64,000 nucleotides of DNA. Origin: Corallococcus macrosporus. Lineage in GTDB: Bacteria > Myxococcota > Myxococcia > Myxococcales > Myxococcaceae. Under the pieces are notes generated by a model, which worked only from the letters and a program-made list of their open reading frames with translations, did no database searches and was not told where the DNA came from. Shown piece after piece: positions 54,242 to 63,893 of the stretch. Position 1 is the stretch's first letter. Each line of letters opens with the position of its first letter. The stretch is taken from NCBI RefSeq assembly GCF_017302985.1, contig NZ_JAFIMU010000012.1, positions 62,001-126,000 on the forward strand. Reading direction: 5' to 3'. Position numbers and translations under genes: made by a program.

Positions 54242-55957
54242 TCAGCGCGCTGGCGACGGGCCATCTTCACCCGAAGTGGCAGCGCTTTCCAGCAGTCGTC
54301 CCCGCAGCGCGGTGAGGGCCTGGAACATCGGGTCCTTCGCCTTGCGGTGCAGCGCGCCGGTGAAGAACTGCGAGGCGCACCACGCATCGTCGACTGCTCC
54401 CTTCACCCGGTGTGGAAAGAGCGGAAAGAACTCGATGCGGTCGGGCAGGAAGTCCCCGCCCAGGAGCATTTCGATGCGCCGGTTGATCTCCTGCTCGCCG
54501 GACGGGGGAGCGGGCGTGGCCCCGGTGAAGGCCAGGAGGATGAAGCGCGCGTGGCTGGCGAGGCCGCCGGTGGACACCGGCACCACGCTGGTGCCCGCGA
54601 GGAACGGCACGTCCTCCAGCGCGGCGGTGACCTCCTTCGCGGAGTAGGTGCGGCCGTCGTGCCGGAAGCCCTGCGTGCCGCCGTAGTGGTAGCGCTGGCG
54701 GATCCGCGCGAGCAGCACGTGGCCCGGCGGGCGGTCCTTGTCCGGCAGGAGCGTGAAGACGCCCACGTCCGTGGGAGCGCCCTGCCCGCTCTCGTTCGGA
54801 TCCTTCAGCGTCCACGCGCGGCCCGGCACGGGGAAGACGTCCGTGTGCACGTCCGTGGCGGGCTCCGTCACGCCGCGCGACGACATCAGCACCGCGCCGC
54901 CCGCTGAGGCGTCGATGAGGATGTTGGACGACGGCACGTTCTGGAGGCCGCACTGCTTCACCCAGGTGCGCCACGCCTGGGCGTCGTAGGGCTCCTCCGG
55001 GTCGCGGAACCAGTGCTGCACGTTGCGCAGGGAGGCCCGGTGGCGCAGGAGCAGGTCGCGCAGCTTCGGCGTGACGCCCAGGGCGCGCAGCGGGTTCTCC
55101 AGCAGCGGGGCCGGGTTGAGCGCCAGGTCCGCCATCTCCAGGTGCAGGTAGGTGGCGCCGCGCAGCAGCGTGGCGAAGAGGAGCGCCGGCAGGTGCTGGA
55201 GCACCGGGAAGTCCGGCGCCGCGAGCAGGTCCCCCGGCGAGAGGCCGAACGTGAGCATCCCGTCGCCGATGGCGCCCTTCCACGCGTCCTCCGCGGTGAG
55301 GGGCACGGGCGTGTGCGGCGGATCCACCAGCGGCGAGAAGAGCAGCCCCACCACGTCCGTGGGCTTGTACGTGTGCGACGTGAAGCCCGGCGCTCCCCTG
55401 CCCTGGCTCTTGAGCAGCAGTTGTTCGTGGCCCTTGAGGAGCGGGAGCTGGTGGGGCTCGGCGGCGATGAAGTCCGGCTTCAGCGCGGCCAGCCGGGTGG
55501 CCATGGCGCGCGGGCCCATGGGCGGCAGCAGCGTGAAGCAGCCTCCCAGCTTCAGCGTGGCCAGGAGCGACACGAGCAGCTCCTGCCCCACCCCATGGAC
55601 CAGGCAGACCTTCATGCCCGGCTCGACGCCCTGATCCATCCACTCGCTGGCGCGGCGCGAGGCCAGGTCGTGCAGCGCGCGGTAGCCCACGGCCTGCCAG
55701 CCCTGGATGCGCGCGTGCGTGCGGAACGCGGGGCGCTCCAGCGCGACGTGGCGCACGATGAGGTCGTGGAAGAAGTCGTACTGCTGGCCCGGGCGGCTCT
55801 TGGGCGGCGGGACGCCCCGGCCCGCGTGGGCCTCCGCGAGCGCGGCGGCGAACCCGTCCGGATCCTCCCAGCTCTCCTGCCACCACTTCGGGGCTCCGGA
55901 CTCCGGAGCGAAGCCGGCTTCCAGCTGCCGGAGGATGTCCTTCACGTCGAAAGGCAT
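54242..55957 (-). CDS. Degenerate adenylate-forming (ANL) enzyme-like protein in the type VI operon
   Basis: The 571-residue product has the N-terminal order of acyl/aryl adenylating enzymes (GYRALHDLASRRASEWMD, VEPGMKVCLVHGVGQELLVS, LLATLKLGGCFTLLPPMGPR, LKPDFIAAEP). The ATP-binding loop normally TSGTTGxPKG is replaced by LLFSPLVDPPHTP. The C-terminal adenylation motifs are also weak. It is therefore probably not an active ligase. It lies between the PAAR-like gene and a gene of unknown function, 13 and 6 bases away, so it clearly belongs to the secretion operon. It may be a scaffold or chaperone-like adaptor for the spike. Confidence 0.7.
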   Translation of the reverse strand: MPFDVKDILRQLEAGFAPESGAPKWWQESWEDPDGFAAALAEAHAGRGVPPPKSRPGQQYDFFHDLIVRHVALERPAFRTHARIQGWQAVGYRALHDLASRRASEWMDQGVEPGMKVCLVHGVGQELLVSLLATLKLGGCFTLLPPMGPRAMATRLAALKPDFIAAEPHQLPLLKGHEQLLLKSQGRGAPGFTSHTYKPTDVVGLLFSPLVDPPHTPVPLTAEDAWKGAIGDGMLTFGLSPGDLLAAPDFPVLQHLPALLFATLLRGATYLHLEMADLALNPAPLLENPLRALGVTPKLRDLLLRHRASLRNVQHWFRDPEEPYDAQAWRTWVKQCGLQNVPSSNILIDASAGGAVLMSSRGVTEPATDVHTDVFPVPGRAWTLKDPNESGQGAPTDVGVFTLLPDKDRPPGHVLLARIRQRYHYGGTQGFRHDGRTYSAKEVTAALEDVPFLAGTSVVPVSTGGLASHARFILLAFTGATPAPPSGEQEINRRIEMLLGGDFLPDRIEFFPLFPHRVKGAVDDAWCASQFFTGALHRKAKDPMFQALTALRGRLLESAATSGEDGPSPAR

Positions 55958-55963
55958 GGGTGT

Positions 55964-56878
55964 CTAGCGGGAGGGAAAGTCGAAGCCGACCTTCACCATG
56001 AAGCGGACCTTGGAGCGCACGTTGCTGTCCGAGGGGTAGTCGATCGGGGTCGCCCCGCGCTTCGCCGGCTGCTGCTGCTTCGCGCGTTCGATGGACGTGG
56101 GCACGACGGCGCGCACCAGCGGGTGGCGGGCCTGGAGCGGCGGCACGTGCATGTCCACGTCGCGGCCGAAGAGCCACGCGCCACAGCGCCAGAGGACATC
56201 GTGGCGCCGGGTGAGCAGCGTCCAGAAGCGATCGCGCGTCTCCGTGGCCTCGAAGAGCAGCGGTGAGGTCCCGGTGTCGCGGGCCTCGCCCGGGGCCACG
56301 AGCAGGGCGCGCAGTTGCTGCGCGACACGCTCCACCTCGTTCACGTCCTCGGGCGTCACGGGCGAGCGGCCGGCGAGCTTCGCCTCGTGCTGGCGGAACA
56401 GCGCCACGAGTCCCAGGCAGTCCCCCACCACGTCGCGGTGGCCCTCGCCGTGGGCGGCCGACACGTCGCTCGCGGTGAGGAAGGAGGCCTCCGCGAGCGC
56501 CTCCGCCGTCTTCAGCAGCTTGCGGCGCAGTTGCTGGGCGCGGTCGAAGAGGCCTCCGAAGGCGCTGGCCCGCATGTCGCGCTGGACTCGGAGCGCCGCG
56601 AAGGCCAGGCCCTGGGCGAGGAGCGGCAGGTCGCGCAGCTCGGCGATGGTCACGCCCGGCAGCGTGGCGACCTCCGCCTCGCGGGCCAGCACGCTGTCCA
56701 CGCCGCGCTTCGTGTTGTGGAAGGCCAGCGCGATGTTGGAGCGGCACTCCTCCACGGCGCCTTCGAGGGCTCGCGCGGGGGCGACGAACGCGTCATAGCC
56801 GGGCTCGGAGCCAATGGCTTCCAGCTCGGCGATGTCGTCGGGCCCCAATCCCGCTGTCGCGTGCTGGCCTCCAGCCAT
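55964..56878 (-). CDS. Hypothetical type VI locus protein, first gene of the operon
   Basis: The 304-residue, mainly helical product has no signal peptide or membrane segment. Visible blocks include LPLLAQGLAFAALRVQRDM, ASAFGGLFDRAQQLRRKLLK and SKVRFMVKVGFDFPSR at the end. It precedes the ANL-like gene by 6 bases. There is no Shine-Dalgarno sequence, and a possible promoter just upstream would make a leaderless mRNA. A TssA-like role is possible, since no other TssA is recognised, but the sequence does not show it. Confidence 0.6.
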   Translation of the reverse strand: MAGGQHATAGLGPDDIAELEAIGSEPGYDAFVAPARALEGAVEECRSNIALAFHNTKRGVDSVLAREAEVATLPGVTIAELRDLPLLAQGLAFAALRVQRDMRASAFGGLFDRAQQLRRKLLKTAEALAEASFLTASDVSAAHGEGHRDVVGDCLGLVALFRQHEAKLAGRSPVTPEDVNEVERVAQQLRALLVAPGEARDTGTSPLLFEATETRDRFWTLLTRRHDVLWRCGAWLFGRDVDMHVPPLQARHPLVRAVVPTSIERAKQQQPAKRGATPIDYPSDSNVRSKVRFMVKVGFDFPSR

Positions 56879-56885
56879 GCAGGGC

Positions 56886-56914
56886 AGGATAGCGGGCGCT
56901 TCCGGGTGTCACAA
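56886..56914 (-). promoter_or_regulatory. Possible promoter of the type VI operon
   Basis: On the minus strand TTGTGA (56914-56909) and TATCCT (56891-56886) are separated by 17 bases. The -10 ends only 7 bases before the ATG at 56878, so transcription would begin at or next to the start codon (leaderless mRNA). Confidence 0.4.
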
Positions 56915-57025
56915 CCTGGCGCCCTGCCCCGCTTTCCCGTGGGCCTGACGGGTCGTCCGGCGTGAGTCCGACCGGGTGACTTCGCGGGTGGGACGCGGGC
57001 CGTGGGACCCGTGAGGGCGCCTGCC

Positions 57026-58984
57026 TCAGACGAGGATGAGGTCCTCGTCGTCGGTGTCCGGCGCGGCGTCCGCTCCGGTGCCCAGCACGTGCTGCGTGCG
57101 GCGCAGGCGTTCGTCGCTGAGGTCCGACACGAGCATCAGCACCTGCGGGTGGCTGGAGATGAGCGAGTCGAAGTCCTCGCGCGGCAGGCGCAGCAGCGTC
57201 GTGTGGCGCGAGGCCTCCACGGTGGCGGTGGCCGGGGTCTTCTGCAGGAGGGAGATCTCTCCGAAGAGGTCCCCTTCCTTCAGGCGCGACAGCGGCTGCC
57301 CGTTCTTGTGGACCTCCACCTCGCCGGAGAGGACGACGTAGAGGCCGTCGGTGGCGTCGCCCTCGCGGATGATGACGTCGCCGCGCTCGACGTCGCGGGC
57401 CCGGAAGCGCTCCACGAGTCCGCGACGGTCCTGGCGGTTGAACGGCCGGAACAGCGCGGAGCTGTTCATCACGTTCGCGAGGAGGCGCTCGCGGCAGAAC
57501 TTCTTGAGGGCCTTCGCCACCGGCGGGTGGCTGCGCGACAGCGTGGCGAGCACGGAGGCGGAGATCTCGAGCACCTGCGTGTCGTCGGAGAGGGACTCCA
57601 CGGAGGCGGCGCGCGGGGCTCCGGACAGGAGCGCCATCTCGCCGAAGAAGGCTCCGTCCGCCAGCGTGGCCAGGTCCTGGCGGCGGCCGTCCTCCTCGCG
57701 GAAGACGCGCACGCTGCCCTCGCAGATGACGTAGAACGCGTCGCCGTGCGTGCCCTGCGCGAGGATGCGCTCACCGGGGCCGAAGCGGCGCAGCGGGCAG
57801 CGCTCGAAGAGCTGGATGAACGCGTCGCGCGGCAGGTCGGAGAAGAGCGGGATGGAGGGCAGCGCGTCCCAGGTGCCGGTGGTAGGCTCGGCCTCCTCCG
57901 TCAGCTCGTAGACGGGCTCCTCTTCGGTCGCGTGTTCGGACAGGCCGCGCTGGGCCGCGAGCTCCACCGCGTGCAGCAGCGAGTCCGCTTCGATCTCCAG
58001 CTCCGTGAAGCTGGAGACGCGCAGGGACGCGCGCCACGGCTCCGGGGCTCCGGCGGTGGTGGGCACCACGGAGGCTCCGGCGGCGGGCGTGACCGTGCTC
58101 TTGGCGGGCGCATCGGTACGGCGCGGGCGCAGGCCTGGAGGTGCCGCTTGGGAGGAGGCCTTCGGCTCGGTGGGGGCCGGGGCGGTGTCGGGACCCGTGA
58201 TGGGCGGCGCGAGGGCCTGCCAGCGTCCGCTGGGTGTCCGGGTCTGGGGAAGCTCGGGCATGGGGGATGGGGACGGCGGGGGGCGCGGCGGCGCTACACG
58301 GACGGACTGGCCCGTCGGAGCGGCTTCGGCCGGTGAGGCGGACGGCGGAGGAAGGGTTGGCGCCGGGGCGGCAGTGACTGGCTGATCCGACGCTTCGGGC
58401 GTCAGGTCCCAGGCGGGTTCGTCTTGGGTGGGTTCGACCTGCACCTCGACGGAGATGACGACTTCGGTGTCATCCGTGGCGGGCGCTTGGGGCAGGGCCA
58501 GCTCCGGCGGGAGCGAGTCCGACAGGTCCACCGGCACGCCTTCCGCCTCCAGGGGCGCGGGGGGCGCGGCGGGTTTCGGAGTGGGCGGGGCCTCGTGCTG
58601 GGTGATCAGGCTCGCGGGGGGCTGCTGGGGCGCTGCGTCCTTCGGCTTCGCCCTGGACGTGGCCGGCGTGCCCTTGCGCGCGTACAGATCCGCGAGCATC
58701 TGCTGCACGCCCTGATGGGACGGATCCAGCTCGAGGATCAGCTTGCTCGCGGCGATGGCGCGCGGCAGGAAGCCCTCCTTCGCGAAGCCCTCCGCCGCGG
58801 ACTGGTACGCGGAGATGGCGCGGTCCTGCTGCCCGGCCTTGGCCCACGCGTCGCCCATTCGCAGCCGGCTCTGGTGGTCCTTCGGATCCGCCTGGCAGTA
58901 GTCCTGGTACAGCTCAGCGGCCTTCGCGAACCGGCCCTTGCTGAAGGCCTCCGTCGCCTTGTCCTTGAGCGCGCGCAGCTCCAT
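57026..58984 (-). CDS. TPR protein with two cyclic-nucleotide-binding domains
   Basis: The N-terminal 115 residues form TPR-like helices (FSKGRFAKAAELYQDYCQAD, QDRAISAYQSAAEGFAKEGF). A 250-residue Pro/Ala/Thr linker follows. Two consecutive cNMP-binding domains occupy about 375-640 (GERILAQGTHGDAFYVI, GAFFGEMALLSGAPRAASVE; then GDVIIREGDATDGLYVVLSG, GDLFGEISLLQKTPATATVE). Both retain the FGE(M/I)(A/S)LL phosphate-binding cassette and the following Arg or Thr pattern. No DNA-binding domain, so it is not a CRP-type regulator. Likely a cytoplasmic cyclic-nucleotide sensor. It directly follows the HEAT lipoprotein gene (stop and start touch). Confidence 0.85.
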   Translation of the reverse strand: MELRALKDKATEAFSKGRFAKAAELYQDYCQADPKDHQSRLRMGDAWAKAGQQDRAISAYQSAAEGFAKEGFLPRAIAASKLILELDPSHQGVQQMLADLYARKGTPATSRAKPKDAAPQQPPASLITQHEAPPTPKPAAPPAPLEAEGVPVDLSDSLPPELALPQAPATDDTEVVISVEVQVEPTQDEPAWDLTPEASDQPVTAAPAPTLPPPSASPAEAAPTGQSVRVAPPRPPPSPSPMPELPQTRTPSGRWQALAPPITGPDTAPAPTEPKASSQAAPPGLRPRRTDAPAKSTVTPAAGASVVPTTAGAPEPWRASLRVSSFTELEIEADSLLHAVELAAQRGLSEHATEEEPVYELTEEAEPTTGTWDALPSIPLFSDLPRDAFIQLFERCPLRRFGPGERILAQGTHGDAFYVICEGSVRVFREEDGRRQDLATLADGAFFGEMALLSGAPRAASVESLSDDTQVLEISASVLATLSRSHPPVAKALKKFCRERLLANVMNSSALFRPFNRQDRRGLVERFRARDVERGDVIIREGDATDGLYVVLSGEVEVHKNGQPLSRLKEGDLFGEISLLQKTPATATVEASRHTTLLRLPREDFDSLISSHPQVLMLVSDLSDERLRRTQHVLGTGADAAPDTDDEDLILV

Positions 58985-61102
58985 TCACCGCGCCCCGCCG
59001 GCCGCCGTGCCTTCCTTCGTCGGCGAGGCGCCCGCGGCGACGCGGACCTCCCGGAAGTAGTCGCCCTTCAGCGCGTCCAGCGGCTCCGCCTCCACGCCCG
59101 AGTTCATCTTGCGCAGCGCCGTGGCCGCCGCGGCGCGGATCTCCGGCAGGTCGTGGTACAGGTCGCGCCCCACCACCTCCGCGGACTTCGCGTCGCCAAT
59201 GACTCCCAGCGCCAGCAGCACGTCGCGCCGGGCCACGCTGTTGGAGTCGTCCAGCGCCTTGAGCAGCGTGGGCACCGCGTCCTTCGCGCCCATCCGTCCC
59301 AGGAGCTGCGCCGCGAGCGCCGCCTCCGCCCCACCCTCCTTCACCACGCCCTGCAGCGCCTCCGACGAGGACGCGGGCGGCGCTCCGACGCGCTTCAGCG
59401 CGTCCAGCACCACCAGCTTCTCGCTGCCCATCTTCGGCAGCGATGCCACCAGCGCCAGCTGCCCGGCCTCACCCTGCTCCGCCAGCGCCAGCGCCAGCGT
59501 CTTCTGCAGCTCGCGGTCGGGCTCCAGCAGCGCCGCGCGGGCCACCTCGATGCCTTCGGGTCCCACGGACGTGAGCCCCACCAGCGCCGCCGCGCGCAGC
59601 ACGGGGCTGGCGTCCTCCGCGTAGCCCTTGAGCACCTCCAGCGCTCCGGGCGCCTTGAGCGTGCCCAGCGCGGTCAGGAGCGTGGCCAGCGGCTGCAGCT
59701 TCGCGGGATCCACGTCGTCGCTCAGCTCCGAGGGGACTCGCGGCGGGACCACCACGCGGCCGGCCTCCTTCGCGCGGGCCGCGTTCAGCGCCTGGAGCCG
59801 CTCGAAGAGCTGCGCGTGCTTGGCGGAGCGGTTGTCTTCCGCCCCCTTGAGCGCCTCCGGACGCGGCGCCGACGGATCCATGTTGGCGGCGTACTTCTGC
59901 GGCAGCGCCTGCGTGACCCAGTCCGCGCGCAGCGCCGTGAGCCCGGCGACCTCCTGCTCGTAGAGCTTCTGGATGACGGGCACCACGGAGGCGTCGCGCA
60001 CGTGGGTCACGGCCTCCACCGCGAGCGTGCGCAGCGCCACGTCCGGCTGGTTCAGCCACGGCGTCACCTTGGGCAGCAGCGCCTGCGCCGCCGGGCCCAG
60101 GCCCGTCACCGCCTGGAGTCCCGACGCCGCGGTGGCCGGGCGCGAGAGCCGCTCCGCGATGGGCTCCGCCGGGCAGCCGCCTCGTGAGCGCATGGCGTGG
60201 CCGGCGTCCAGGGCCTCGTCCCGGGCGCCGTCGAGCGCGATGGCGCACAGCGCGGCGTCCGTCGTGGGCGTGCGCGGGAAGGTCAGGATGGCCTCGGTGG
60301 CCAGCGGGCTCACCGCGCTCTTCTCCACCGCCACGGCCTGGAGCTTCGTCGCGGCGGTCGGGTCCTGCAGCTTCATCAGCGCGCCGATGGCGGACTCGCG
60401 CAGCTCCGGGAAGCTCTCGTCGAGCAGCAGCGCGATGGGGGCCACCGCGCGGGTGTCGCCCGCGTCTCCCAGCCCGCGCACGGCGGCGGCGGCGAGGATG
60501 ACCTGGCTGTCGCGCACCATGGGCAGCAGCCGGTTCACGGCCTCCGCTCGGCCGCTCTTGCCCAGCTCTTCGGCGGCGCCCACGCGTTCGGGGAGCGCGC
60601 CTTCGGTGAGGGCCAGGAGGTTGCGGTCCCAGAGGCCCTTGGACTCGGCGGCGACGACGGTGGCCATGGCGCCGGGGACGTTGGCGCTCTTGAGCGCCTG
60701 GACGATGACCTGGCGCGTGGCGCGGCCCCGCCGTCCGTACTGGAGCGTGAGGTACGCCTTGGCCTTGTCGCTCTTCACCTTGGCGAGCGCCAGGGCGGCC
60801 TGGCCCTGCACGGCCTCGTCCGGATCCTCCAGGAGCTCTCCGAGCAGGTCCACGACGCGCGAGTCCTGGCTCTCCCCGAGCGCTCCGGCGGCCTCGCCCC
60901 GGACGATGGCGGAGAGGTCCTTGGCGGCGCGGGTGAAGAGGACCAGGTCGTCCGGGTTGTTCTGCGCGGCCAGCTTCTTCACGGCGGCGGCGCGGACTTC
61001 AGGACGGGGGTCCTGGATCTCCGCGAGGAGCTGATCCCGGTTGCCATTGCACCCGACGAGCAGGGTCAGGGCGAGGAAGAGGGGTCGCACGCGGATTCGC
61101 AT
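58985..61102 (-). CDS. HEAT-repeat lipoprotein
   Basis: The 705-residue product begins with a lipoprotein signal peptide (lipobox LLVGC, then NGNRDQLLAEIQ). Almost all the rest is HEAT-type helical pairs (PRPEVRAAAVKKLAAQ, DSRVVDLLGELLEDPDEAVQ, DSQVILAAAAVRGLGDAGD, DSNSVARRDVLLALGVIGDA). A scaffold role at the inner or outer membrane is likely; partners unknown. Its stop codon is immediately followed by the ATG of the cyclic-nucleotide-domain gene. A possible -10 (TATAAG) lies at 61147-61142. Confidence 0.85.
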   Translation of the reverse strand: MRIRVRPLFLALTLLVGCNGNRDQLLAEIQDPRPEVRAAAVKKLAAQNNPDDLVLFTRAAKDLSAIVRGEAAGALGESQDSRVVDLLGELLEDPDEAVQGQAALALAKVKSDKAKAYLTLQYGRRGRATRQVIVQALKSANVPGAMATVVAAESKGLWDRNLLALTEGALPERVGAAEELGKSGRAEAVNRLLPMVRDSQVILAAAAVRGLGDAGDTRAVAPIALLLDESFPELRESAIGALMKLQDPTAATKLQAVAVEKSAVSPLATEAILTFPRTPTTDAALCAIALDGARDEALDAGHAMRSRGGCPAEPIAERLSRPATAASGLQAVTGLGPAAQALLPKVTPWLNQPDVALRTLAVEAVTHVRDASVVPVIQKLYEQEVAGLTALRADWVTQALPQKYAANMDPSAPRPEALKGAEDNRSAKHAQLFERLQALNAARAKEAGRVVVPPRVPSELSDDVDPAKLQPLATLLTALGTLKAPGALEVLKGYAEDASPVLRAAALVGLTSVGPEGIEVARAALLEPDRELQKTLALALAEQGEAGQLALVASLPKMGSEKLVVLDALKRVGAPPASSSEALQGVVKEGGAEAALAAQLLGRMGAKDAVPTLLKALDDSNSVARRDVLLALGVIGDAKSAEVVGRDLYHDLPEIRAAAATALRKMNSGVEAEPLDALKGDYFREVRVAAGASPTKEGTAAGGAR

Positions 61103-61141
61103 CGTTCTCCCGGAGCGGCGGACGGTGAAGCCAGGCGGTGC

Positions 61142-61147
61142 TTATAT
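61142..61147 (-). promoter_or_regulatory. Possible -10 element for the HEAT lipoprotein gene
   Basis: TATAAG on the minus strand, about 40 bases upstream of the start at 61102, in the only AT-rich patch of the 97-base gap. No good -35 is visible. Confidence 0.3.
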
Positions 61148-61199
61148 CAACGCCCTCCCGGGCCGCCCACCGACGGAGCGACCCAGGAGGACGGATGTT

Positions 61200-63866
61200 C
61201 TAGCGGGAGCGGCCACCGCGAGGAGGCGGACGGCCTGCCCCTCCCCGAGGCGCCTTGCTGCTCCAGCGGGGCTCGGCGTCGCGCGTCTTGCGCTCCTTGA
61301 AGTCCTGGTAGCCGCCGCCGCGCTCACCCGGGGGTGCCTTCTTCACGCCCGCGCGGACGATGCGCTCGCCGGAGCTACTGGACGCGGACTCACCGCCGCG
61401 CGACCGGCTGCCGGAGGACTCACCGCGAGGCTTGAAGTCCCGGCGCTCGGGACGACCCGCGGACTCACCGCGAGGCTTCCACTCCCGGCGCTCCGGGCGG
61501 TCGCCACCCGCACCCGCGGGCTTGCCGAAGCCACGGCCCCGAGGAGCACCGCCCTCGTCACCGCCACGGCCCGCGGGCTTGCCGAACCGGCTGCCACCGG
61601 AGGGCTTGCCGAAGCTGCGTCCGCGAGGCGCGCCGCCTTCGTCTCCGAAGGAGCGACCCCGAGGAGCGCGGTCGTCACCGCCACGGCCCGCACCGGCGGG
61701 CTTGCCGAAGCCGCGGCCACGAGGAGCGCCACCCTCATCACCGAAGCGGCCCGCGGGCTTGCCGAAGCCGCGGCCGCGAGGAGCACCCCCCTCTTCGCCG
61801 CCGAAGCGGCTGCCACCGCGCGACGCACCGCCCTCGGAGCGACCGGCACCGGCGGGCTTGCCGAAGCCGCGGCCACGAGGGGCACCGCCTTCATCACCGA
61901 AGCGACCGGCAGGCTTGCCGAAGCTGCGTCCGCGCGGCGCGCCACCCTCGTCACCGAAGCGACCCGCTGGCTTGCCGAAGCTACGGCCGCGCGGCGCGCC
62001 ACCCTCGTCACCGAAGCGACCGGCCGGCTTGCCGAAGCTACGGCCACGAGGAGCGTCGTCACCGCCACGCCCCGCACCGGCCGGCTTGCCGAAGCTACGG
62101 CCACGAGGGGCACTGCCCTCTTCGCCACCGAAGCGGCTCGCGGGCTTGCCGAAGCTGCGTCCACGAGGCGCTTCGTCACCGCCACGACCCGCACCGGCCG
62201 GCTTGCCGAAGCTACGGCCACGAGGGGCACTGCCCTCTTCGCCACCGAAGCGGCTCGCGGGCTTGCCGAAGCTACGGCCGCGAGGCGCTTCGTCACCGCC
62301 ACGACCCGCACCGGCCGGCTTGCCGAACCGACCGCCGCCACGCGGCGCTCCACCTTCGTCACCGAAGCGGCCCGCGGGCTTGCCGAAGCGGCCCGCGCCG
62401 CCCTCGGAACGACCGGCACCGGCAGGCTTGCCGAAGCTGCGGCCACCACGCGGCGCGCCGCCCTCTTCGCCACCGAAGCGGCTGCCACCGGCCGGCTTGC
62501 CGAAGCTACGGCCGCGAGGAGCACCCCCCTCGTCACCGCCACGGCCCGCCGGCTTGCCGAAACGCCCGCGCGGTGCTTCGTCACCGCCACGGCCCGCGCC
62601 AGCCGGCTTGCCGAAACGGCCGCCACCGCGCGACGCACCGCCCTCGGCACCGAAACGGCCGCCGCGCGACGCACCGCCCTCGCGGGCCGGCTTGCCGAAC
62701 TTCGCGGCGCCCCGGGGTGCACGCTCACCGTCAGCCTTGCCCGTACGGCCCGCGCCTCGCGCGGCCTTGCCGTAGGTGGCGCCTTCCGCGGCGTCGGACT
62801 CCGTCACTTCCTCACCGTCGTCGTCGAACGACGGCACGTCATCCAGGTCCAGGTCCGCGTCGCCGCCGTCCGTCTCCAGCGTCGCCCCGCGCTTCGCGAA
62901 CTTCGGCGGACGCGTGCCACCGTCCTGCACGCCCTTCCACTCCTTGCGCTCCGGACGCGCCTCGCGGGTCTTCGGTCCCGTCGGCGCCTTCTTCTCCGTG
63001 CGCTCCGCCTTGCGAGGCGCCACCGGCGCGTCGTCGTCCATGGACAGCTCGACGTCGTCGTCATCCGGCCCGTTGAAGCCCGGCGCGGAGCGCCCGTGAC
63101 GGCGCGGCGGCAGCTTCAGCTCGGCGGCGTTCGGCTGCGCGCGGCCCTCCGCCACCTCCGTGAGCTGGTTCACCTCGGAGACCTTCAGCGGACGCAGCTC
63201 GCCGGGGCGCAAGCCCTCCACGCCCACGCCCGCGTAGTTCGGACGGAACAGGCGCACCACCGGGTGCCCCACCGCCGCGCACAGGCGCTTGATGAGGTGC
63301 GGACGGCCTTCCGCGACGACGATCTTCAGCCAGGTGTTGCGCTCGGCCTTCTCGAAGATGTCCACCGACACCGGCGTGGCCATGCCGTCTTCCAGCCGGA
63401 CACCGCCGCGCAGCTTCTCCAGCGTGGGCATGTCCGGCACGCCCTTCACCTTGGCCAGGTACGTGCGCGGCACCTGGAAGGACGGGTGCGTGAGCTTGTG
63501 CGCCAGCGCCCCGTCATCCGTGAAGAGCAGCGCCCCTTCGGCGTCGTAGTCCAGACGGCCCACGGGGAACAGGCGGCGGCCCGTCTCCTCCAGGTAGCTG
63601 GCCACCGTGGGCCGGCCCTGCGGATCCGACAGCGTCGTCACGACGCCCACGGGCTTGTAGAGCAGGTAGTACGACGATTCTTCCGGCGGCGTGACGAGCT
63701 TCCCATCCACGGTCACCAGGTCCACCCCGGGCTCCACCCGGCTGCCCAGCTCCGTCACCGTCTCGTTGTTCACTCCGACGCGACCGGAGGTGATGAGTTC
63801 TTCCGCGTGCCGGCGCGAAGCCACTCCCGCGCGAGCCAGGTACTTCTGCAAACGTTCCGCCGCCAT
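61200..63866 (-). CDS. rluB: RluB/RsuA-family pseudouridine synthase with long Gly/Arg-rich repeat tail
   Basis: The first 245 residues are a complete RsuA-type pseudouridine synthase: S4 RNA-binding domain ([20 protein letters not shown]), [12 protein letters not shown], catalytic motif GRLDYDAEG with Asp106, and [19 protein letters not shown]. RluB modifies helix 80 region of 23S rRNA in E. coli. The remaining 640 residues are low complexity: an acidic/basic linker, then about 20 copies of an [23 protein letters not shown] unit, then a basic tail. This RGG-like tail could bind RNA or drive condensation. It follows a gene end at 63894 by 27 bases. Confidence 0.88.
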   Translation of the reverse strand: MAAERLQKYLARAGVASRRHAEELITSGRVGVNNETVTELGSRVEPGVDLVTVDGKLVTPPEESSYYLLYKPVGVVTTLSDPQGRPTVASYLEETGRRLFPVGRLDYDAEGALLFTDDGALAHKLTHPSFQVPRTYLAKVKGVPDMPTLEKLRGGVRLEDGMATPVSVDIFEKAERNTWLKIVVAEGRPHLIKRLCAAVGHPVVRLFRPNYAGVGVEGLRPGELRPLKVSEVNQLTEVAEGRAQPNAAELKLPPRRHGRSAPGFNGPDDDDVELSMDDDAPVAPRKAERTEKKAPTGPKTREARPERKEWKGVQDGGTRPPKFAKRGATLETDGGDADLDLDDVPSFDDDGEEVTESDAAEGATYGKAARGAGRTGKADGERAPRGAAKFGKPAREGGASRGGRFGAEGGASRGGGRFGKPAGAGRGGDEAPRGRFGKPAGRGGDEGGAPRGRSFGKPAGGSRFGGEEGGAPRGGRSFGKPAGAGRSEGGAGRFGKPAGRFGDEGGAPRGGGRFGKPAGAGRGGDEAPRGRSFGKPASRFGGEEGSAPRGRSFGKPAGAGRGGDEAPRGRSFGKPASRFGGEEGSAPRGRSFGKPAGAGRGGDDAPRGRSFGKPAGRFGDEGGAPRGRSFGKPAGRFGDEGGAPRGRSFGKPAGRFGDEGGAPRGRGFGKPAGAGRSEGGASRGGSRFGGEEGGAPRGRGFGKPAGRFGDEGGAPRGRGFGKPAGAGRGGDDRAPRGRSFGDEGGAPRGRSFGKPSGGSRFGKPAGRGGDEGGAPRGRGFGKPAGAGGDRPERREWKPRGESAGRPERRDFKPRGESSGSRSRGGESASSSSGERIVRAGVKKAPPGERGGGYQDFKERKTRDAEPRWSSKAPRGGAGRPPPRGGRSR
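61500..62720 (-). repeat. In-frame coding repeat array in the rluB tail
   Basis: About 20 units of 51-60 bases encoding FGKPAG, a Gly/Arg spacer and APRGRS-like ends. The array is in frame throughout. Units are imperfect but share long identical stretches, so it may expand or contract by recombination. Confidence 0.9.
62072..62305 (-). repeat. Two tandem 117-base units within the array
   Basis: 62072-62188 and 62189-62305 are almost identical (39 codons each), differing in only a few bases. This is the most recent-looking duplication in the array. Confidence 0.85.
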
Positions 63867-63893
63867 GCCTTGCCTTCTTCCAGTTGCCGCCCG

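Noticed and set aside
61360-62775. Repeat array resembling a CRISPR, plus long open frames on both strands
   Set aside because: The repeats are in frame with the rluB tail, vary gradually and have no unique spacers or cas genes; the opposite-strand frames follow from the repetitive GC-rich coding.
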